A model generated the notes under the pieces. The model was given only the letters and a program-made list of their open reading frames with translations. It ran no database searches and was not told the DNA's origin. Of a stretch of 64,000 nucleotides of DNA, positions 1 to 11,822 are shown piece by piece. The stretch lies in contig NZ_JAJEJR010000002.1 of the NCBI RefSeq assembly GCF_021390595.1, positions 1,922,001-1,986,000 on the forward strand, written 5' to 3'. This stretch comes from Paraburkholderia sp. HP33-1. GTDB lineage: Bacteria; Pseudomonadota; Gammaproteobacteria; Burkholderiales; Burkholderiaceae. Every line of letters starts with the position of its first letter. The first letter of the stretch is position 1. The position numbers and the translations under genes were made by a program.

Positions 1-1137
1 GAACGCGGCCCCGAGGAGGTGAAGGACTTGCCCGAGTATTTTGGCCACAAGGCGAAGCCGTTCGACCTGAGCCATTACGACACCGAGATTTTCGCGGAGA
101 TCGTCGACGCGCCGCGCCTCGACCTCGACGGCATCGCCGCGCGGGCGCGCGAATACAGGCGTCAAGGCGCGGACGTGATCGACATCGGCTGTCTGCCGGA
201 CACGCCGTTTCCGCATCTCGAAGACGCGGTGCGGCGGCTGAAGGCCGAAGGCTACCGCGTGAGCGTCGATTCGATGCGCAACGACGAACTATTGCGCGGC
301 GGCCGCGCGGGCGCCGACTTTCTGATGAGCCTGAACATCGACAGCTTGTGGATCGCCGACGAAGTGCCAGCCACTCCGATCCTCGTCGCACGAGAACCCG
401 GCGACACGGCCTCGCTCGACGCCGCGATCGACGCGCTATCCGCGCGCGGCCGCGCGTTTCTCGCCGATCCGATTCTCGATCCGATTCCGTTCGGGCTGGC
501 CGCGTCGATTGCGCGCTATGTCCGCTTGCGCGAGCGTTATCCCGACATCGCGATCATGATGGGCATCGGCAACGTGACCGAGCTGACCGAGGCCGACACG
601 AGCGGCATCAATGCGATGCTGCTCGGCATGGCGGCCGAATTGCGCATTGGGGCGGTGCTCACCACTTCCGTGAGTCTGCATGCGCGGCGCGCGCTGCGCG
701 AAGCCGATGTCGCGCGCCGCGTGATGCATGCCGCGCGCGCGGCGCAGGTGTTACCGAAGGGCATCAGCACCGAACTCGCGACCGTCCACGCGAAACGCCC
801 GTTTCCGTATAGCGCCGAAGAAATCGACGAATTCGCACGCGGCGTGCGCGATCCGAATTTCCGCGTGCAGGTCAGCACCGACGGCATTCACGTGTACAAC
901 CGCGACGGCCACCGGCGCGGCGACGATCCATTCGTGCTCTATCCGCAACTGAATCTCGAGAAAGACGGCGGCCACGCGTTCTATATGGGCGTCCAGCTTG
1001 CGCGCGCGGAGATCGCGTGGCGGCTGGGCAAGCGCTTCGATCAGGACCAGCCGCTCGACTGGGGCTGCGCGCTCGACCGGCCTGAAGAAGACCTCAGCTC
1101 ATGGCGCGCGCCCGGTGAGACGATGAAAAAGCGCTGA
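1..1137 (+). CDS. Dihydropteroate synthase-like protein of the H4MPT pathway (3' part)
   Basis: The frame is open at the left edge (it already reads ERGPEEVKDL before the first GTG at 19), so this is the C-terminal part of a longer protein; about 378 residues are visible. It reads as a pterin-binding TIM barrel: GADVIDIGCLPDTPFP, SVDSMRNDEL, a second half with MMGIGNVTELTEAD and a conserved tail with DGHRRGDDPFVLYPQL. This matches the dihydropteroate-synthase-related family found with H4MPT genes in methylotrophs and archaea, not folate FolP. Role in H4MPT biosynthesis is inferred from the family and from the fhc/mfn genes at 8.7-18.8 kb. It ends 13 bp before the convergent cbbE stop. Confidence 0.8.
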   Translation, partial: ERGPEEVKDLPEYFGHKAKPFDLSHYDTEIFAEIVDAPRLDLDGIAARAREYRRQGADVIDIGCLPDTPFPHLEDAVRRLKAEGYRVSVDSMRNDELLRGGRAGADFLMSLNIDSLWIADEVPATPILVAREPGDTASLDAAIDALSARGRAFLADPILDPIPFGLAASIARYVRLRERYPDIAIMMGIGNVTELTEADTSGINAMLLGMAAELRIGAVLTTSVSLHARRALREADVARRVMHAARAAQVLPKGISTELATVHAKRPFPYSAEEIDEFARGVRDPNFRVQVSTDGIHVYNRDGHRRGDDPFVLYPQLNLEKDGGHAFYMGVQLARAEIAWRLGKRFDQDQPLDWGCALDRPEEDLSSWRAPGETMKKR

Positions 1138-1150
1138 CAAAGCAGCGCCC

Positions 1151-1858
1151 TCACTGCATGGCGGCCACGCCGGAGGCTTCGTCGACATTAGCCAGTTCGC
1201 CGCGCATGCCGCGAATCGCCTGCGCGCGATCGCTCGCGCCAAACACGGCCGATCCCGCGACGAACACATCGGCGCCCGCCTCGGCGACACGCGCGATGTT
1301 CGACGCCTTCACGCCGCCGTCTACTTCGATCAGCAAAGGCCGTCCGGTGCGCTGCATTGTCCTGTCGACACGCTCGCGCAGCAGCCGCAGCTTGTCGAGC
1401 GTTGCGGGAATGAACGCCTGACCGCCGAAGCCCGGATTGACCGACATCACCAGCACGACGTCGAGCATCTCCAGCACGTGATCGAGCACCGCGAGCGGCG
1501 TCGCCGGATTCAGCGCGAGCCCCGCGCGCGCGCCGTGCGAGCGGATCAGTTCGATCGTCCGATGCACGTGCAGCGTCGCCTCCGGGTGAAAGCTGATCAG
1601 GTTCGCGCCCGCCTCGGCGAACGCAGTCACGAGTGGATCGACCGGCGAGGTCATCAGATGCACGTCGAACGGCAGCGACGTGTACGGCCGGATCGCCGAG
1701 CACACCAGCGGCCCGACCGTCAGATTCGGCACGTAGTGATTGTCCATCACGTCCAGATGAATCCAGTCCGCGCCGGCCGCCGTCACGTCGCGAAGCTCGT
1801 CGGCGAGCCGGGCAAAATCCGCCGACAGCAGCGACGGAGCAATCAGGAATTCGCGCAT
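1151..1858 (-). CDS. cbbE: Ribulose-phosphate 3-epimerase
   Basis: 235 aa, the usual length. It interconverts ribulose-5-phosphate and xylulose-5-phosphate, regenerating the CO2 acceptor in the Calvin cycle. Visible family motifs are IAPSLLSADFARL at the N-terminus, HLDVMDNHYVPNLTVGP, and the metal/phosphate site VDGGVKASNIARV followed by GADVFVAGSAVFG. The start at 1858 gives MREFLIAPS, the normal family N-terminus; upstream in-frame sequence is low-complexity Arg-rich and is not expected to be coding. Last visible gene of the minus-strand cbb operon, 22 bp after cbbA. Confidence 0.93.
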   Translation of the reverse strand: MREFLIAPSLLSADFARLADELRDVTAAGADWIHLDVMDNHYVPNLTVGPLVCSAIRPYTSLPFDVHLMTSPVDPLVTAFAEAGANLISFHPEATLHVHRTIELIRSHGARAGLALNPATPLAVLDHVLEMLDVVLVMSVNPGFGGQAFIPATLDKLRLLRERVDRTMQRTGRPLLIEVDGGVKASNIARVAEAGADVFVAGSAVFGASDRAQAIRGMRGELANVDEASGVAAMQ

Positions 1859-1880
1859 CGCGTTCTCCGTGCCCGTGGCG

Positions 1881-2918
1881 TTAGTGATAACGGCTCGCCA
1901 TCGCGTCGAGCGGCAGTGGCTTGATGCGCGCCGCCTGCCCCGCGCAGCCGAACGCCTCAAAGCGCTCGACGCAGATCGCGCTCGCCGCCGCAGTGGCGGC
2001 CTTCAACGCCGCGCGCGGATCGAACTCCGAGCGCGCATTGGCGAGCGATCTGCGCATCGCACCGCTCATCGCAAGACGGATGTCGGTGTCGATATTGACC
2101 TTGCGGACGCCCTGCGAGATGCCACGGCGGATTTCGTCGACGGGCACGCCGTAGGTGGTCGGAATCTCGCCGCCGTATTCGCGGATCACCGCGAGCCATT
2201 CCTGCGGCACCGACGACGAACCGTGCATGACCAGATGCGTGTCCGGAATGCGCGCATGGATGTCGGCGATGCGGTCGATCGCGAGGATGTCGCCGGTCGG
2301 CTCGCGGCTGAACTTGTACGCGCCGTGCGAAGTGCCGATCGCGATCGCGAGCGCATCAACGCCGGTCGCCTCGACGAAGCGCCGCGCTTCGTCCGGATCG
2401 GTCAGCAGGTGCTCGCGCGTCAGCTTGCCCTGCGCGCCAACGCCGTCCTCTTCACCCGCTGTGCCGGTTTCGAGCGAGCCGAGACAGCCCAGTTCGCCCT
2501 CCACCGACACGCCGACCGCGTGCGCGGCATCCACCACGCGCCGGCTCACGTCGACGTTGTAGTCGTACGCGGCGGGGGTTTTCTGATCGGGCAGCAGCGA
2601 GCCGTCCATCATCACCGACGTGAAGCCCGAGCGGATCGCCTGGTGGCACACCGCAGGGCTCGCACCGTGATCCTGATGCAGCACGAGCGGAATGTCCGGG
2701 TGCGCTTCGAGCGCGGCGAGCACCAGATGACGCAGATACGGCTCGCCAGCATACTTGCGCGCACCCGCCGACGCCTGCAGGATCACCGGGCTGTCGGTGG
2801 CCTCGGCCGCGCGCATGATCGCGTGAATCTGCTCCATGTTGTTGACGTTGAACGCGGGCACGCCGTAGTCGTGTTCGGCCGCGTGATCCAGCAGTTGCCG
2901 CAGGGTGATGAAGGGCAT
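1881..2918 (-). CDS. cbbA: Class II fructose-1,6-bisphosphate aldolase, Calvin cycle type
   Basis: 345 aa, matching the CbbA subgroup of zinc-dependent aldolases. It condenses dihydroxyacetone phosphate with glyceraldehyde-3-phosphate (or erythrose-4-phosphate). Seen: [27 protein letters not shown], the metal histidines in [17 protein letters not shown], the second zinc region with [13 protein letters not shown], and [13 protein letters not shown] near the C-terminus, then [15 protein letters not shown]. Lies between cbbP (31 bp) and cbbE (22 bp) in the same operon, so co-expression with RuBisCO is expected. Confidence 0.94.
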   Translation of the reverse strand: MPFITLRQLLDHAAEHDYGVPAFNVNNMEQIHAIMRAAEATDSPVILQASAGARKYAGEPYLRHLVLAALEAHPDIPLVLHQDHGASPAVCHQAIRSGFTSVMMDGSLLPDQKTPAAYDYNVDVSRRVVDAAHAVGVSVEGELGCLGSLETGTAGEEDGVGAQGKLTREHLLTDPDEARRFVEATGVDALAIAIGTSHGAYKFSREPTGDILAIDRIADIHARIPDTHLVMHGSSSVPQEWLAVIREYGGEIPTTYGVPVDEIRRGISQGVRKVNIDTDIRLAMSGAMRRSLANARSEFDPRAALKAATAAASAICVERFEAFGCAGQAARIKPLPLDAMASRYH

Positions 2919-2949
2919 TGCATGCTCCTCGATAGGAAATGAAATCGGC

Positions 2950-3822
2950 TCAAGCGCGCGAGCGCCGGTCGATCAGCTGCAGGATCATCGGCGTGAAGAT
3001 CAGTTGCATCGCGAGTCCCATCTTGCCGCCCGGCACCACGATCACATTCGGGCGCGACATGAACGAGTCGTGCAGCATCGTCAGCAGATACTGGAAGTCG
3101 ATGCCCTTCGGCCGCGCGAAGCGGATCACCACGAAGCTCTCGTCGGGCTGCGGAATCTCGCGGGCGGTAAACGGATTCGAGGTGTCCACGGTCGGCACGC
3201 GCTGGAAGTTCACGTGCGTGCGCGAGAACTGCGGGCAGATGTAGTTCACGTAGTCGGGCATGCGCCGCAGGATCGTGTCGACCACCGCTTCGTGCGTATA
3301 GCCGCGCATCGTCTGATCGCGGTGCAGCTTCTGGATCCATTCGAGGTTGATGATCGGCACGACGCCGATCAGCAGATCCGCATGCCGCGCGATATCGACC
3401 TTGTCGGTCACGGCCGCGCCATGCAGCCCTTCGTAGAACATCAGATCGGTGCCGGGCGCGACGTCCTCCCACGGCGTGAAGGTGCCGCCGTCCTGCTTGT
3501 ACAGTTGCGCTTCGGCCGCGTCGTGCACGTAGCGGCGAAACTGCCCGCTGCCGTTTTCGCCGTAGCGCGTGAACAGCGTTTCGAGTTCTTCGAGCAGATT
3601 CGCCTCGGGGCCGAAGTGGCTGAAATTCGGCACACCGTCGCGTTCGCGCTCCTGCATCGCCGCGCGCATGCCGTTGCGGTCGTAGCGATGGAACGCATCG
3701 CCTTCGACGATCTGTGCATTGATGTGCTCGCGCCTGAAGATATGCATGAAGCTCTTCATGACGGTGGTGGTGCCTGCGCCGCTGGAGCCGGTCACCGCGA
3801 TGATCGGATGTTTGATTGACAT
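2950..3822 (-). CDS. cbbP: Phosphoribulokinase
   Basis: 290 aa, the proteobacterial (class I) length. It makes ribulose-1,5-bisphosphate from ribulose-5-phosphate and ATP. The Walker A loop GSSGAGTTT lies near residues 11-19 after [11 protein letters not shown]. Other family blocks are FHRYDR, FYEGLHG, the substrate loop [15 protein letters not shown], and [19 protein letters not shown]. The start at 3822 gives [12 protein letters not shown]; the longer in-frame extension upstream overlaps the end of cbbF's spacer and has no family similarity. 55 bp downstream of cbbF. Confidence 0.95.
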   Translation of the reverse strand: MSIKHPIIAVTGSSGAGTTTVMKSFMHIFRREHINAQIVEGDAFHRYDRNGMRAAMQERERDGVPNFSHFGPEANLLEELETLFTRYGENGSGQFRRYVHDAAEAQLYKQDGGTFTPWEDVAPGTDLMFYEGLHGAAVTDKVDIARHADLLIGVVPIINLEWIQKLHRDQTMRGYTHEAVVDTILRRMPDYVNYICPQFSRTHVNFQRVPTVDTSNPFTAREIPQPDESFVVIRFARPKGIDFQYLLTMLHDSFMSRPNVIVVPGGKMGLAMQLIFTPMILQLIDRRSRA

Positions 3823-3877
3823 GCGTTTGTCTCCGGATGACTGTGTTCTGTACGCCGTGCGTGCCGTCAGTCGCCCG

Positions 3878-4981
3878 TCACGCCGTGAAATCCGGCAGGA
3901 ACAGCGAGCGCGTGCCGAACAGCGGCGACGTGAAGGGCTTGTCCTCGCCACGGTCGTATTCGCCGTGATAGCGCGCAATGCGCTCGACCTCGTTCTTCGA
4001 GCCGAGAATCACCGGCACGCGGCCATGCAGCGCGCGCGGCTTCACATCGAGAATGCGCTCGCGGCCGGTGATCGCGAGGCCGCCCGCCTGCTCGACCAGA
4101 AAGCTCATCGGGTTCGCTTCGTAGAGCAGGCGCAGGCGCCCTTCCATCGCCGGCGTTTTCGAATCGCGCGGATACATGAACACGCCGCCGCGCATCAGGA
4201 TGCGATGCACTTCCGCGACCATCGAGGCGATCCAGCGCATGTTGAAGTCGCGCGCGCGGCAGCCGCTGCGGCCGTCCTTGCACTCCTGCACGTAGCGGCG
4301 CACGGGCGGCTCCCAGAAGCGCTCGTTCGACGCGTTGATCGCGAACTCGCCGGTCTCTTCCGGAATCCTGATGTTCGAATGCGTGAGCACGAAGTTGCCG
4401 ATGTCGCGCTCCAGCGTGAAGCCGTGCGTGCCGTTGCCGACCGACAGCACCAGCATCGTCGATGGCCCGTACACGGCGTAGCCGGCCGCGACCTGTTCGC
4501 AGCCCGGCCGCAGGAAGGCGGCTTCGCTCGTTGCATCCTCCGCCGGGTCGCGCGTGCGCAGCACCGAGAAGATCGAGCCGACCACGCCGTTGATGTCGAT
4601 ATTCGACGAGCCGTCGAGCGGATCGAACGCGAGCAGATACTCGCCACGCGGATAGTCCGGCGGAATCGCGTAGACGTGCTCCATTTCCTCGGACACCATC
4701 GCCGCCAGCAGGCCGTCCCACTCGCATTGCTGCACGAAGATGTCGTTGCTCGAGACGTCGAGCTTCTTCTGTTCCTCGCCGTGTGTGTTGAGGGTCTGCG
4801 CGGAACCGTAGTTGCCGCCGAGCGCGCCCCTCGTCAGCATGGCCGAGATCGATTTGATGGCGGCCGCTACGTCGATCAGCAGCGCGGAGAGTCCTGCCGT
4901 GTCCCGCGTGTGCTCCGTACATGGCGGGCGATCGAGCGTGTCGATCAGGAACTTCGAAAGGGTCGTGCGTCCGTCCTGCAT
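3878..4981 (-). CDS. cbbF: Fructose-1,6-bisphosphatase, class 1
   Basis: 367 aa. Hydrolyses fructose-1,6-bisphosphate (and often sedoheptulose-1,7-bisphosphate in CbbF enzymes) in the regenerative part of the Calvin cycle. Class 1 metal-site motifs are present: [39 protein letters not shown], and the C-terminal active site [15 protein letters not shown]. It sits 27 bp after cbbX. Because the gene is inside a cbb operon it is likely the autotrophic isoenzyme and not the housekeeping gluconeogenic copy, which would be elsewhere. Confidence 0.94.
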   Translation of the reverse strand: MQDGRTTLSKFLIDTLDRPPCTEHTRDTAGLSALLIDVAAAIKSISAMLTRGALGGNYGSAQTLNTHGEEQKKLDVSSNDIFVQQCEWDGLLAAMVSEEMEHVYAIPPDYPRGEYLLAFDPLDGSSNIDINGVVGSIFSVLRTRDPAEDATSEAAFLRPGCEQVAAGYAVYGPSTMLVLSVGNGTHGFTLERDIGNFVLTHSNIRIPEETGEFAINASNERFWEPPVRRYVQECKDGRSGCRARDFNMRWIASMVAEVHRILMRGGVFMYPRDSKTPAMEGRLRLLYEANPMSFLVEQAGGLAITGRERILDVKPRALHGRVPVILGSKNEVERIARYHGEYDRGEDKPFTSPLFGTRSLFLPDFTA

Positions 4982-5008
4982 GGCGTTCTCCCTGGAGGGT
5001 GTCGTGAT

Positions 5009-5953
5009 TCAGCCCGGCGGCTCGTCGAACACGCGGCTCGCCCGCACGTCGGCGGCGGCGATCAGCGTCAGCGTGGCGGCGTCGATCGGCTCGCCGCCTT
5101 GCAACGCAGTCGCGAACAGGCGGTTGGCCTGGCGCAGCCGCGCGCGGTCGAGCGCATTGCGCACCGAGCGCGCGTTGGCGAAATTCGGCTGGCGGATGCG
5201 GCGTGCCAGATAGTCGGCGAACGCGCGACGCGACGCGGCGTCGAAGCGGTAGTGCAGGGTGCCGAGCATGCGCTCGGCAATGTCGAGCAGTTCCGCTTCC
5301 GTGTAATCGGGAAACGTGATGTGATGCGCGATGCGCGAGCGGAAACCCGGATTGCTCGCGAAGAACACTTCCATGCGCGACGCGTAGCCGGCCAGAATCA
5401 CGACCAGATCGCTGCGCTGGTTCTCCATCGTCTGCAGCAGGATTTCGATCGCTTCCTGTCCGTAGTCGCGCTCGTTCTCCGGGCGGTACAGGTAATACGC
5501 TTCGTCGATGAACAGCACGCCGCCCATCGCGCGCTTGAGCACGTCGCGCGTTTTCGGCGCGGTGTGGCCGATGTACTGGCCGACCAGATCATCGCGCGTC
5601 ACCGAGACCAGATGATTGCGGCGAATGTAGCCGAGCCGGTGCAGCACCTCGGCCATGCGCAGCGCGACCGTCGTCTTGCCGGTTCCGGGGTTGCCGGAGA
5701 AGCACATGTGCAAGGTCGGCGCGCCGCCCGCGAGGCCCAGCGAAGCACGCGCGCGTTCGACCAGCAGATGCGCGGCGACCTCGCGAATGCGCGTCTTCAC
5801 GGGCGCGAGCCCGACCAGGTCGCGATCGAGTTCGCCGAGCACCTCGCCGATGCCCGAGTCGCGATACAGCGCCGCGAGGTCGATGTGGGGCGCGGCGGCG
5901 TCGCGGTGTGCGGCGGACGCGGGCAGTGCGTCCGCGATGGCGGCGTCAGTCAT
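5009..5953 (-). CDS. cbbX: Red-type RuBisCO activase CbbX
   Basis: 314 aa AAA+ ATPase that remodels inhibited red-type RuBisCO by pulling on the large-subunit C-terminus. Walker [10 protein letters not shown] (around residues 90-98), Walker [12 protein letters not shown], and the CbbX-typical block [20 protein letters not shown] are clear. The start at 5953 ([13 protein letters not shown]) has a GGAGGAG-like site a few bases upstream; the longer in-frame extension overlaps cbbS and is not credible. The order cbbL-S-X is the usual red-type arrangement. Confidence 0.95.
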   Translation of the reverse strand: MTDAAIADALPASAAHRDAAAPHIDLAALYRDSGIGEVLGELDRDLVGLAPVKTRIREVAAHLLVERARASLGLAGGAPTLHMCFSGNPGTGKTTVALRMAEVLHRLGYIRRNHLVSVTRDDLVGQYIGHTAPKTRDVLKRAMGGVLFIDEAYYLYRPENERDYGQEAIEILLQTMENQRSDLVVILAGYASRMEVFFASNPGFRSRIAHHITFPDYTEAELLDIAERMLGTLHYRFDAASRRAFADYLARRIRQPNFANARSVRNALDRARLRQANRLFATALQGGEPIDAATLTLIAAADVRASRVFDEPPG

Positions 5954-5972
5954 TGCTCCTCCTTGCGGCGGG

Positions 5973-6401
5973 TCAGCCCGCCGCGCCGTAACGCTCGCCC
6001 GCCGGCCGGTCGCCCGCGTAGCCCGCCATGCTGTAGCGCTGCGTGCGCCCCTGCGCGTCCTGGCGCAACAGACGGAAGCCCGGCTCCACGTCCGGCCGGT
6101 TGACGATGAACGACAGGCGCATCGTCTCGAAGGTGCGCACCGAATCGAAGGCATTGACCTTGATGTAGTGCTGCGGCCGCGCCTCGCGACAAGCCCTGAC
6201 CTCCTGCAATACACCGGCCGCGTCGTGCAGATCGAACATCGGCAGACCCCACATTTCCCAGTACGTGTTGCGCGGATGCGGGTCGTCGGTGTATTCGACC
6301 GAACAGGCCCAGCCCTGGCGCAGCGCGTAGTCGATCTGCAGGCCGATTTCCTCGTCGGTCAGCTCGGGTAGAAAAGAAAACGTTCCTTGAGTAATACGCA
6401 T
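5973..6401 (-). CDS. cbbS: RuBisCO small subunit, red-type form I
   Basis: 142 aa. Forms the L8S8 holoenzyme with CbbL. It begins [19 protein letters not shown], the red-type (form IC/ID) signature, and carries the long C-terminal extension typical of red-type small subunits ([12 protein letters not shown] onward). [21 protein letters not shown] is the conserved core. The start codon at 6401 follows a GAGG-type ribosome site. It lies 122 bp after the cbbL stop and 19 bp before cbbX. Confidence 0.96.
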   Translation of the reverse strand: MRITQGTFSFLPELTDEEIGLQIDYALRQGWACSVEYTDDPHPRNTYWEMWGLPMFDLHDAAGVLQEVRACREARPQHYIKVNAFDSVRTFETMRLSFIVNRPDVEPGFRLLRQDAQGRTQRYSMAGYAGDRPAGERYGAAG

Positions 6402-6523
6402 GACGAACCTCGTTGATGGATGTCGCGTTCAGAACCGCGTCAACAGTGCCCCGCGCGGTGACGTTGCACCGCGTTGCGAATGCGCGCTTCAGGCGCTGGC
6501 GGGATAAGCTCAGTGCAACTCAA

Positions 6524-8495
<1,972 letters not shown>

Positions 8496-8570
8496 ATGCA
8501 ATGGACGACCCCGAGCTACACCGACGTACGCCTCGGTTTTGAAATCGTGATGTATGTCGCTACGCGTTAA
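8496..8570 (+). CDS. pqqA: PQQ precursor peptide PqqA
   Basis: 24 aa. The ribosomally made peptide whose Glu and Tyr are joined and excised to become pyrroloquinoline quinone. It begins [16 protein letters not shown] and contains the invariant E-x3-Y pair as FEIVMY (E16, Y20), ending VATR. The ATG follows GGAGGAAG with a 5-base spacing. Unusual position: the maturation genes pqqBCDE start about 11.9 kb downstream, after the methanofuran and fhc genes, on the same strand. Being first, it may be expressed far above the enzymes, as its stoichiometric role requires. Confidence 0.93.
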   Translation: MQWTTPSYTDVRLGFEIVMYVATR

Positions 8571-8675
8571 GCCCGCAATCGGGCCGCACGCCGCGGCCCC
8601 TTTGCGGTTTCTGTTTGTGTTTGACCTCTGCTGACGGCCGGCCTTCCGGCGCTGTCGGGACACGCGTTCCCAACC

Positions 8676-9275
8676 ATGATCCACGAAACGATCGTCACCA
8701 CGGCAGCGTGCGATGGCCGTCCTCATATCGCGCCGATGGGCGCGCGCTACGAGGGCGAGCGCGTCATCCTTGCGCCTTTCCGTCCGTCGGTCACGCTCGA
8801 CAACATCGTCGCGACGCGCGCGGCAGTGCTGAACTTCACCACCGACGTGCGCATCTTCGCGGGCTGCGTCACACATTGCGCGACCGACTGGCCGACCGTG
8901 CAGGCGAGCCGCGTCGCGAGCGTGCGCCTCACCGAATCGCTCGCGCACGCCGAGCTCGAACTCGACGAACTGCGCGACGACGAACAACGCCCCGTGCTGG
9001 TGATGAAATGCGTGCACCGCGAAAACCACGCTCCGTTCGCGGGCTTCAATCGCGCGCAGTCGGCGGTCGTGGAAGGCGCGATTCTGGTAAGCCGGCTCTT
9101 CATGCTGCCGGCTGACAAGGTCGATCGGGAAATGGCGTATCTGCAGATCGCGATCGACAAAACCGCAGGCGAGAACGAGCGCACCGCATGGGCCTGGCTC
9201 GTCGCCGCGATCGCGCGCTATCGCGCGAGTCTCGAAGGGGCGGCCAACCACGCCGCCACCTCCGTCCATCACTGA
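8676..9275 (+). CDS. DUF447 family protein linked to H4MPT metabolism
   Basis: 199 aa. Belongs to the DUF447 family of flavin-reductase-like split-barrel proteins, known from methanogens and H4MPT-using methylotrophs. It starts MIHETIVTTAACDGRPHIAPMGARYE, the typical DUF447 N-terminus. The reaction is not known to me. It is followed 24 bp later by mfnB, with which it probably forms an operon, so a role in methanofuran or H4MPT cofactor assembly is inferred from context. No clear strong ribosome site precedes ATG 8676; this start gives the family N-terminus. Confidence 0.8.
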   Translation: MIHETIVTTAACDGRPHIAPMGARYEGERVILAPFRPSVTLDNIVATRAAVLNFTTDVRIFAGCVTHCATDWPTVQASRVASVRLTESLAHAELELDELRDDEQRPVLVMKCVHRENHAPFAGFNRAQSAVVEGAILVSRLFMLPADKVDREMAYLQIAIDKTAGENERTAWAWLVAAIARYRASLEGAANHAATSVHH

Positions 9276-9299
9276 ACCCGTTTCTCGCGGAGAACACCG

Positions 9300-10043
9300 A
9301 TGACCGCCTTGCTCGCGAGCGTCCGCTCGGATGACGAAGCTTTTGACGCCGCACGCGCCGGCGCCGAGCTGATCGACCTGAAGGAGCCGAACGACGGCGC
9401 CCTCGGCGGCCTGTCGATTGCCGCCATCACCAACATCGCGCGGCAGCTGCGTGCGCGCTACCCGGTCAAGCCGATCAGCGCGGCGATTGGCGATGTGCCG
9501 ACCGACGCGTTCGACGAGATCGCGACGCGCGTGATCGACGTCAGCGATGCGGGCGTCGATTACGTGAAGGTCGGCGTCGCGCGCGGGCCGGCCGCGTTGC
9601 GTTGCATCGAGCAGCTCGCGAATCTGCCGGCCACCGTCGTGCCGGTGCTGCTGTGCGACGGCGGCATGGACGACGAGCTGGTCAGCCAGACCGCGGCGCT
9701 CGGCTTCGCCGGCCTGATGTTCGATACCGCAATCAAGGACGGCAGCACGCTGTTCGATCACGTCGATGTCGACACGCTCGCGCGCTGGTTGCGGCTCGCG
9801 CGCCAGCGCGGCGCGATGGTGGGCATCGCGGGCGCGCTCGGCTGGGCGCAACTGCCGCAGATCCGCGCGCTCGCGCCGGACGTGGCCGGCTTTCGCACCG
9901 CGTTGTGCGCCGACGGGCGCCGCTCGCGGCTCGATCCCGAGCGCGTCGCGCAATGGGCGAGCGCGTTGCACCGGCCGGCTGGGGAGCTGCCCGTCGATAG
10001 CGCCGCACCGTTGCCGGGCACGACGAACGCGCCGCGGCCGTAG
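9300..10043 (+). CDS. mfnB: (5-formylfuran-3-yl)methyl phosphate synthase (MfnB)
   Basis: 247 aa TIM-barrel of the DUF556/MfnB family. It builds the furan ring of methanofuran from two glyceraldehyde-3-phosphate molecules. The family N-terminus LLASVRSDDEAFDAARAGA, the catalytic-lysine block LIDLKEPNDGALGGL and DYVKVGVARG are all present, as are LLCDGGMDDE and the C-terminal phosphate block VAGFRTALC. ATG follows a GGAG site. The last 20 or so residues (Pro/Ala rich) look like a non-conserved tail. Converges on mfnE with a 2 bp gap. Confidence 0.9.
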   Translation: MTALLASVRSDDEAFDAARAGAELIDLKEPNDGALGGLSIAAITNIARQLRARYPVKPISAAIGDVPTDAFDEIATRVIDVSDAGVDYVKVGVARGPAALRCIEQLANLPATVVPVLLCDGGMDDELVSQTAALGFAGLMFDTAIKDGSTLFDHVDVDTLARWLRLARQRGAMVGIAGALGWAQLPQIRALAPDVAGFRTALCADGRRSRLDPERVAQWASALHRPAGELPVDSAAPLPGTTNAPRP

Positions 10044-10045
10044 GG

Positions 10046-10636
10046 TCAAGTCACCGGAATGTTCAGCAAGCGGTCGCGCATCAACGCGACGTTGCTCTTG
10101 TCGAAGAGTTCGACCACATAGTTCGCATCGGTCACGTAGTCGACGAACTTGCGGTCGACCACCCCCGCCGCGGCCAGCGTCTCGAGCGGATCGTCCGCGG
10201 CGATCGGGCACGATTTGACGACCACGAGGCGCTCCGCATTGAGCATCGTCGACAGCCAGGCGGCGAGGCTGTCCGAGGTCGTGTCCCAGTTGCTCATCGC
10301 GTCGGGCGTGTCGCGCATCAGCGCGGTCGGCACCCATACGGCGACATGGCCGTCGCGCAGCGTGCGGCGAATCTTCGCCTCGCTCGACGCAATCACCAGC
10401 TCGGGGGAGACGCCCTGCATCAGCAGCGCGTATTGCGTCATCGCGAGCAGACACATGTTGTGCGCGGCAAGATCGTCGAAATGCCATTCGCCCTGGTACT
10501 GGCGCACCTTGTCCGCAAAATCGCCGCCGCCGGGCACGATGACGACGCGTCCCCCGCCGACTTCGCATAGCTCGCTGAGCCAGTGGCGCAGCGACGGGTC
10601 GTGACTCAGGCTGCCTCCGATCTTGACCACCCACAT
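10046..10636 (-). CDS. mfnE: Amino-acid-kinase-family protein, MfnE-like (methanofuran synthesis)
   Basis: 196 aa small amino acid kinase fold: MWVVKIGGSLSHDP (phosphate loop KIGGSL), VVIVPGGGDFAD, and AMSNWDTTSDSLAAW as the substrate region. In H4MPT-using organisms this family corresponds to MfnE, which phosphorylates 5-(aminomethyl)furan-3-yl methyl phosphate. The assignment rests on family and neighbours. The start at 10636 gives the standard N-terminus; the longer upstream frame is Arg/Thr rich. 130 bp separate it from the upstream mfnF stop. Confidence 0.8.
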   Translation of the reverse strand: MWVVKIGGSLSHDPSLRHWLSELCEVGGGRVVIVPGGGDFADKVRQYQGEWHFDDLAAHNMCLLAMTQYALLMQGVSPELVIASSEAKIRRTLRDGHVAVWVPTALMRDTPDAMSNWDTTSDSLAAWLSTMLNAERLVVVKSCPIAADDPLETLAAAGVVDRKFVDYVTDANYVVELFDKSNVALMRDRLLNIPVT

Positions 10637-10766
10637 GACTGTTACCCTCGCGTCTGGTTGAGTGCCCGGCCGGGTCGCGTCGTTGCGCAACCGCTTTCAT
10701 CACCGAACTTGTCCCGCTCGCTTTATCGTCCCCCTTCCCCTGCTTGCGCTACTAGTGCGTTTCACC

Positions 10767-11822
10767 TCAGGCCGCGAGCAGCGCGACCGCCACGCTCGGC
10801 GCGCAGGTCGCCGCCCACGCCGCGCACGCCTGCGGCACGCCCGCCAACGCGCCGAAGTCGATATAGCCGCGCGCCTCGTCGCGCGCCAATGCGGCGACGA
10901 GAAAGCGGCCGCAGCCCGCGCCCACCAGCGGCGCGGCCGTGAGCGCCGGATGCGCGGCGACCACACGCAGCAGATTCGCGCCGATTTCGCGTAGCTGCAG
11001 CGCACGCCAACGCCGCGCAAACTCCAGCCATTCGAGCTCCGATGCTTCGTGCGCGTCGCGCCCGATCATGCGCGCGAGCCGCACGCGGCTCGCCGCCTGC
11101 GTCTTCGGCCCCTGGTCGGCGCTCGGCTGCACGTCGTACAGCGGGTCCAGTTCGCCCGTCAGCCGGTAGACGTCGGCGCTCGTCGCAAACCATTCGTTCA
11201 TCACGTTGAGCATGGCGCCGCCAAATTCGATCCGATGCGCGATACCGCACAACGGCGTGCGCACGACGCCGTGATACACGAGTTCGCCAATCGCGAGCCG
11301 GCCCGCATCGGTCGCGGCAAGCGCGGCGACGCGGCCGTCGACGATCGGAATGATGTCGGTGGTGGTGCTGCCGATGTCGATGAGGATTGCGTTCGTCATG
11401 CGTGTCGCGACCCAGCTCGCGGTCGCGAGCCAGTTCGCCGACGCGACGTGACGCCAGCCGGCCGCGCAGTCTGCGGCAGCCAGCCAGCCGGCCTCGCCGG
11501 CGTAAAACCGCAGTGGTGAGCCGAGCCGCTCCGCGAGCGCAGCGACGATCGCGCGCACGCCCGCGGCGCGATCCGCGAACAGGTCGACCATCTCGCCCGT
11601 CATCGTCACCGCATGGTGCGAGGACGCCGCGCGGGCCTGCGGCCAGCGCTCGCAAACGAGGTCGATCGTGCGATGCAGATGGTCGAGTCCCTGCCATAGC
11701 GGACACGCCCATTGCGCGACGTCGAGCACGGCGCCGCCGGCGTCGACGAGCGACACCTTCACGTGCGCGCCGCCGACGTCCCAGCCGAATCGCGCCGTCG
11801 GGATGGAACGGGCGGGGCTCAA
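10767..11822 (-). CDS. mfnF: H4MPT-linked C1 transfer protein, MfnF-like
   Basis: 351 aa ASKHA/hydantoinase-like fold. RFGWDVGGAHVKVSLVD at the N-terminus and AILIDIGSTTTDIIPIVDG in the middle are the two phosphate-binding loops. In methanogens the homologue MfnF joins gamma-glutamyltyramine to the aminomethylfuran phosphate, the central condensation of methanofuran synthesis. The start is taken as TTG at 11822, whose TTGA overlaps the stop of the upstream ATP-grasp gene, giving translational coupling. In-frame sequence further upstream is the shadow of that gene. Conserved GAGCGRFLVAALA near the C-terminus. Confidence 0.82.
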   Translation of the reverse strand: MSPARSIPTARFGWDVGGAHVKVSLVDAGGAVLDVAQWACPLWQGLDHLHRTIDLVCERWPQARAASSHHAVTMTGEMVDLFADRAAGVRAIVAALAERLGSPLRFYAGEAGWLAAADCAAGWRHVASANWLATASWVATRMTNAILIDIGSTTTDIIPIVDGRVAALAATDAGRLAIGELVYHGVVRTPLCGIAHRIEFGGAMLNVMNEWFATSADVYRLTGELDPLYDVQPSADQGPKTQAASRVRLARMIGRDAHEASELEWLEFARRWRALQLREIGANLLRVVAAHPALTAAPLVGAGCGRFLVAALARDEARGYIDFGALAGVPQACAAWAATCAPSVAVALLAA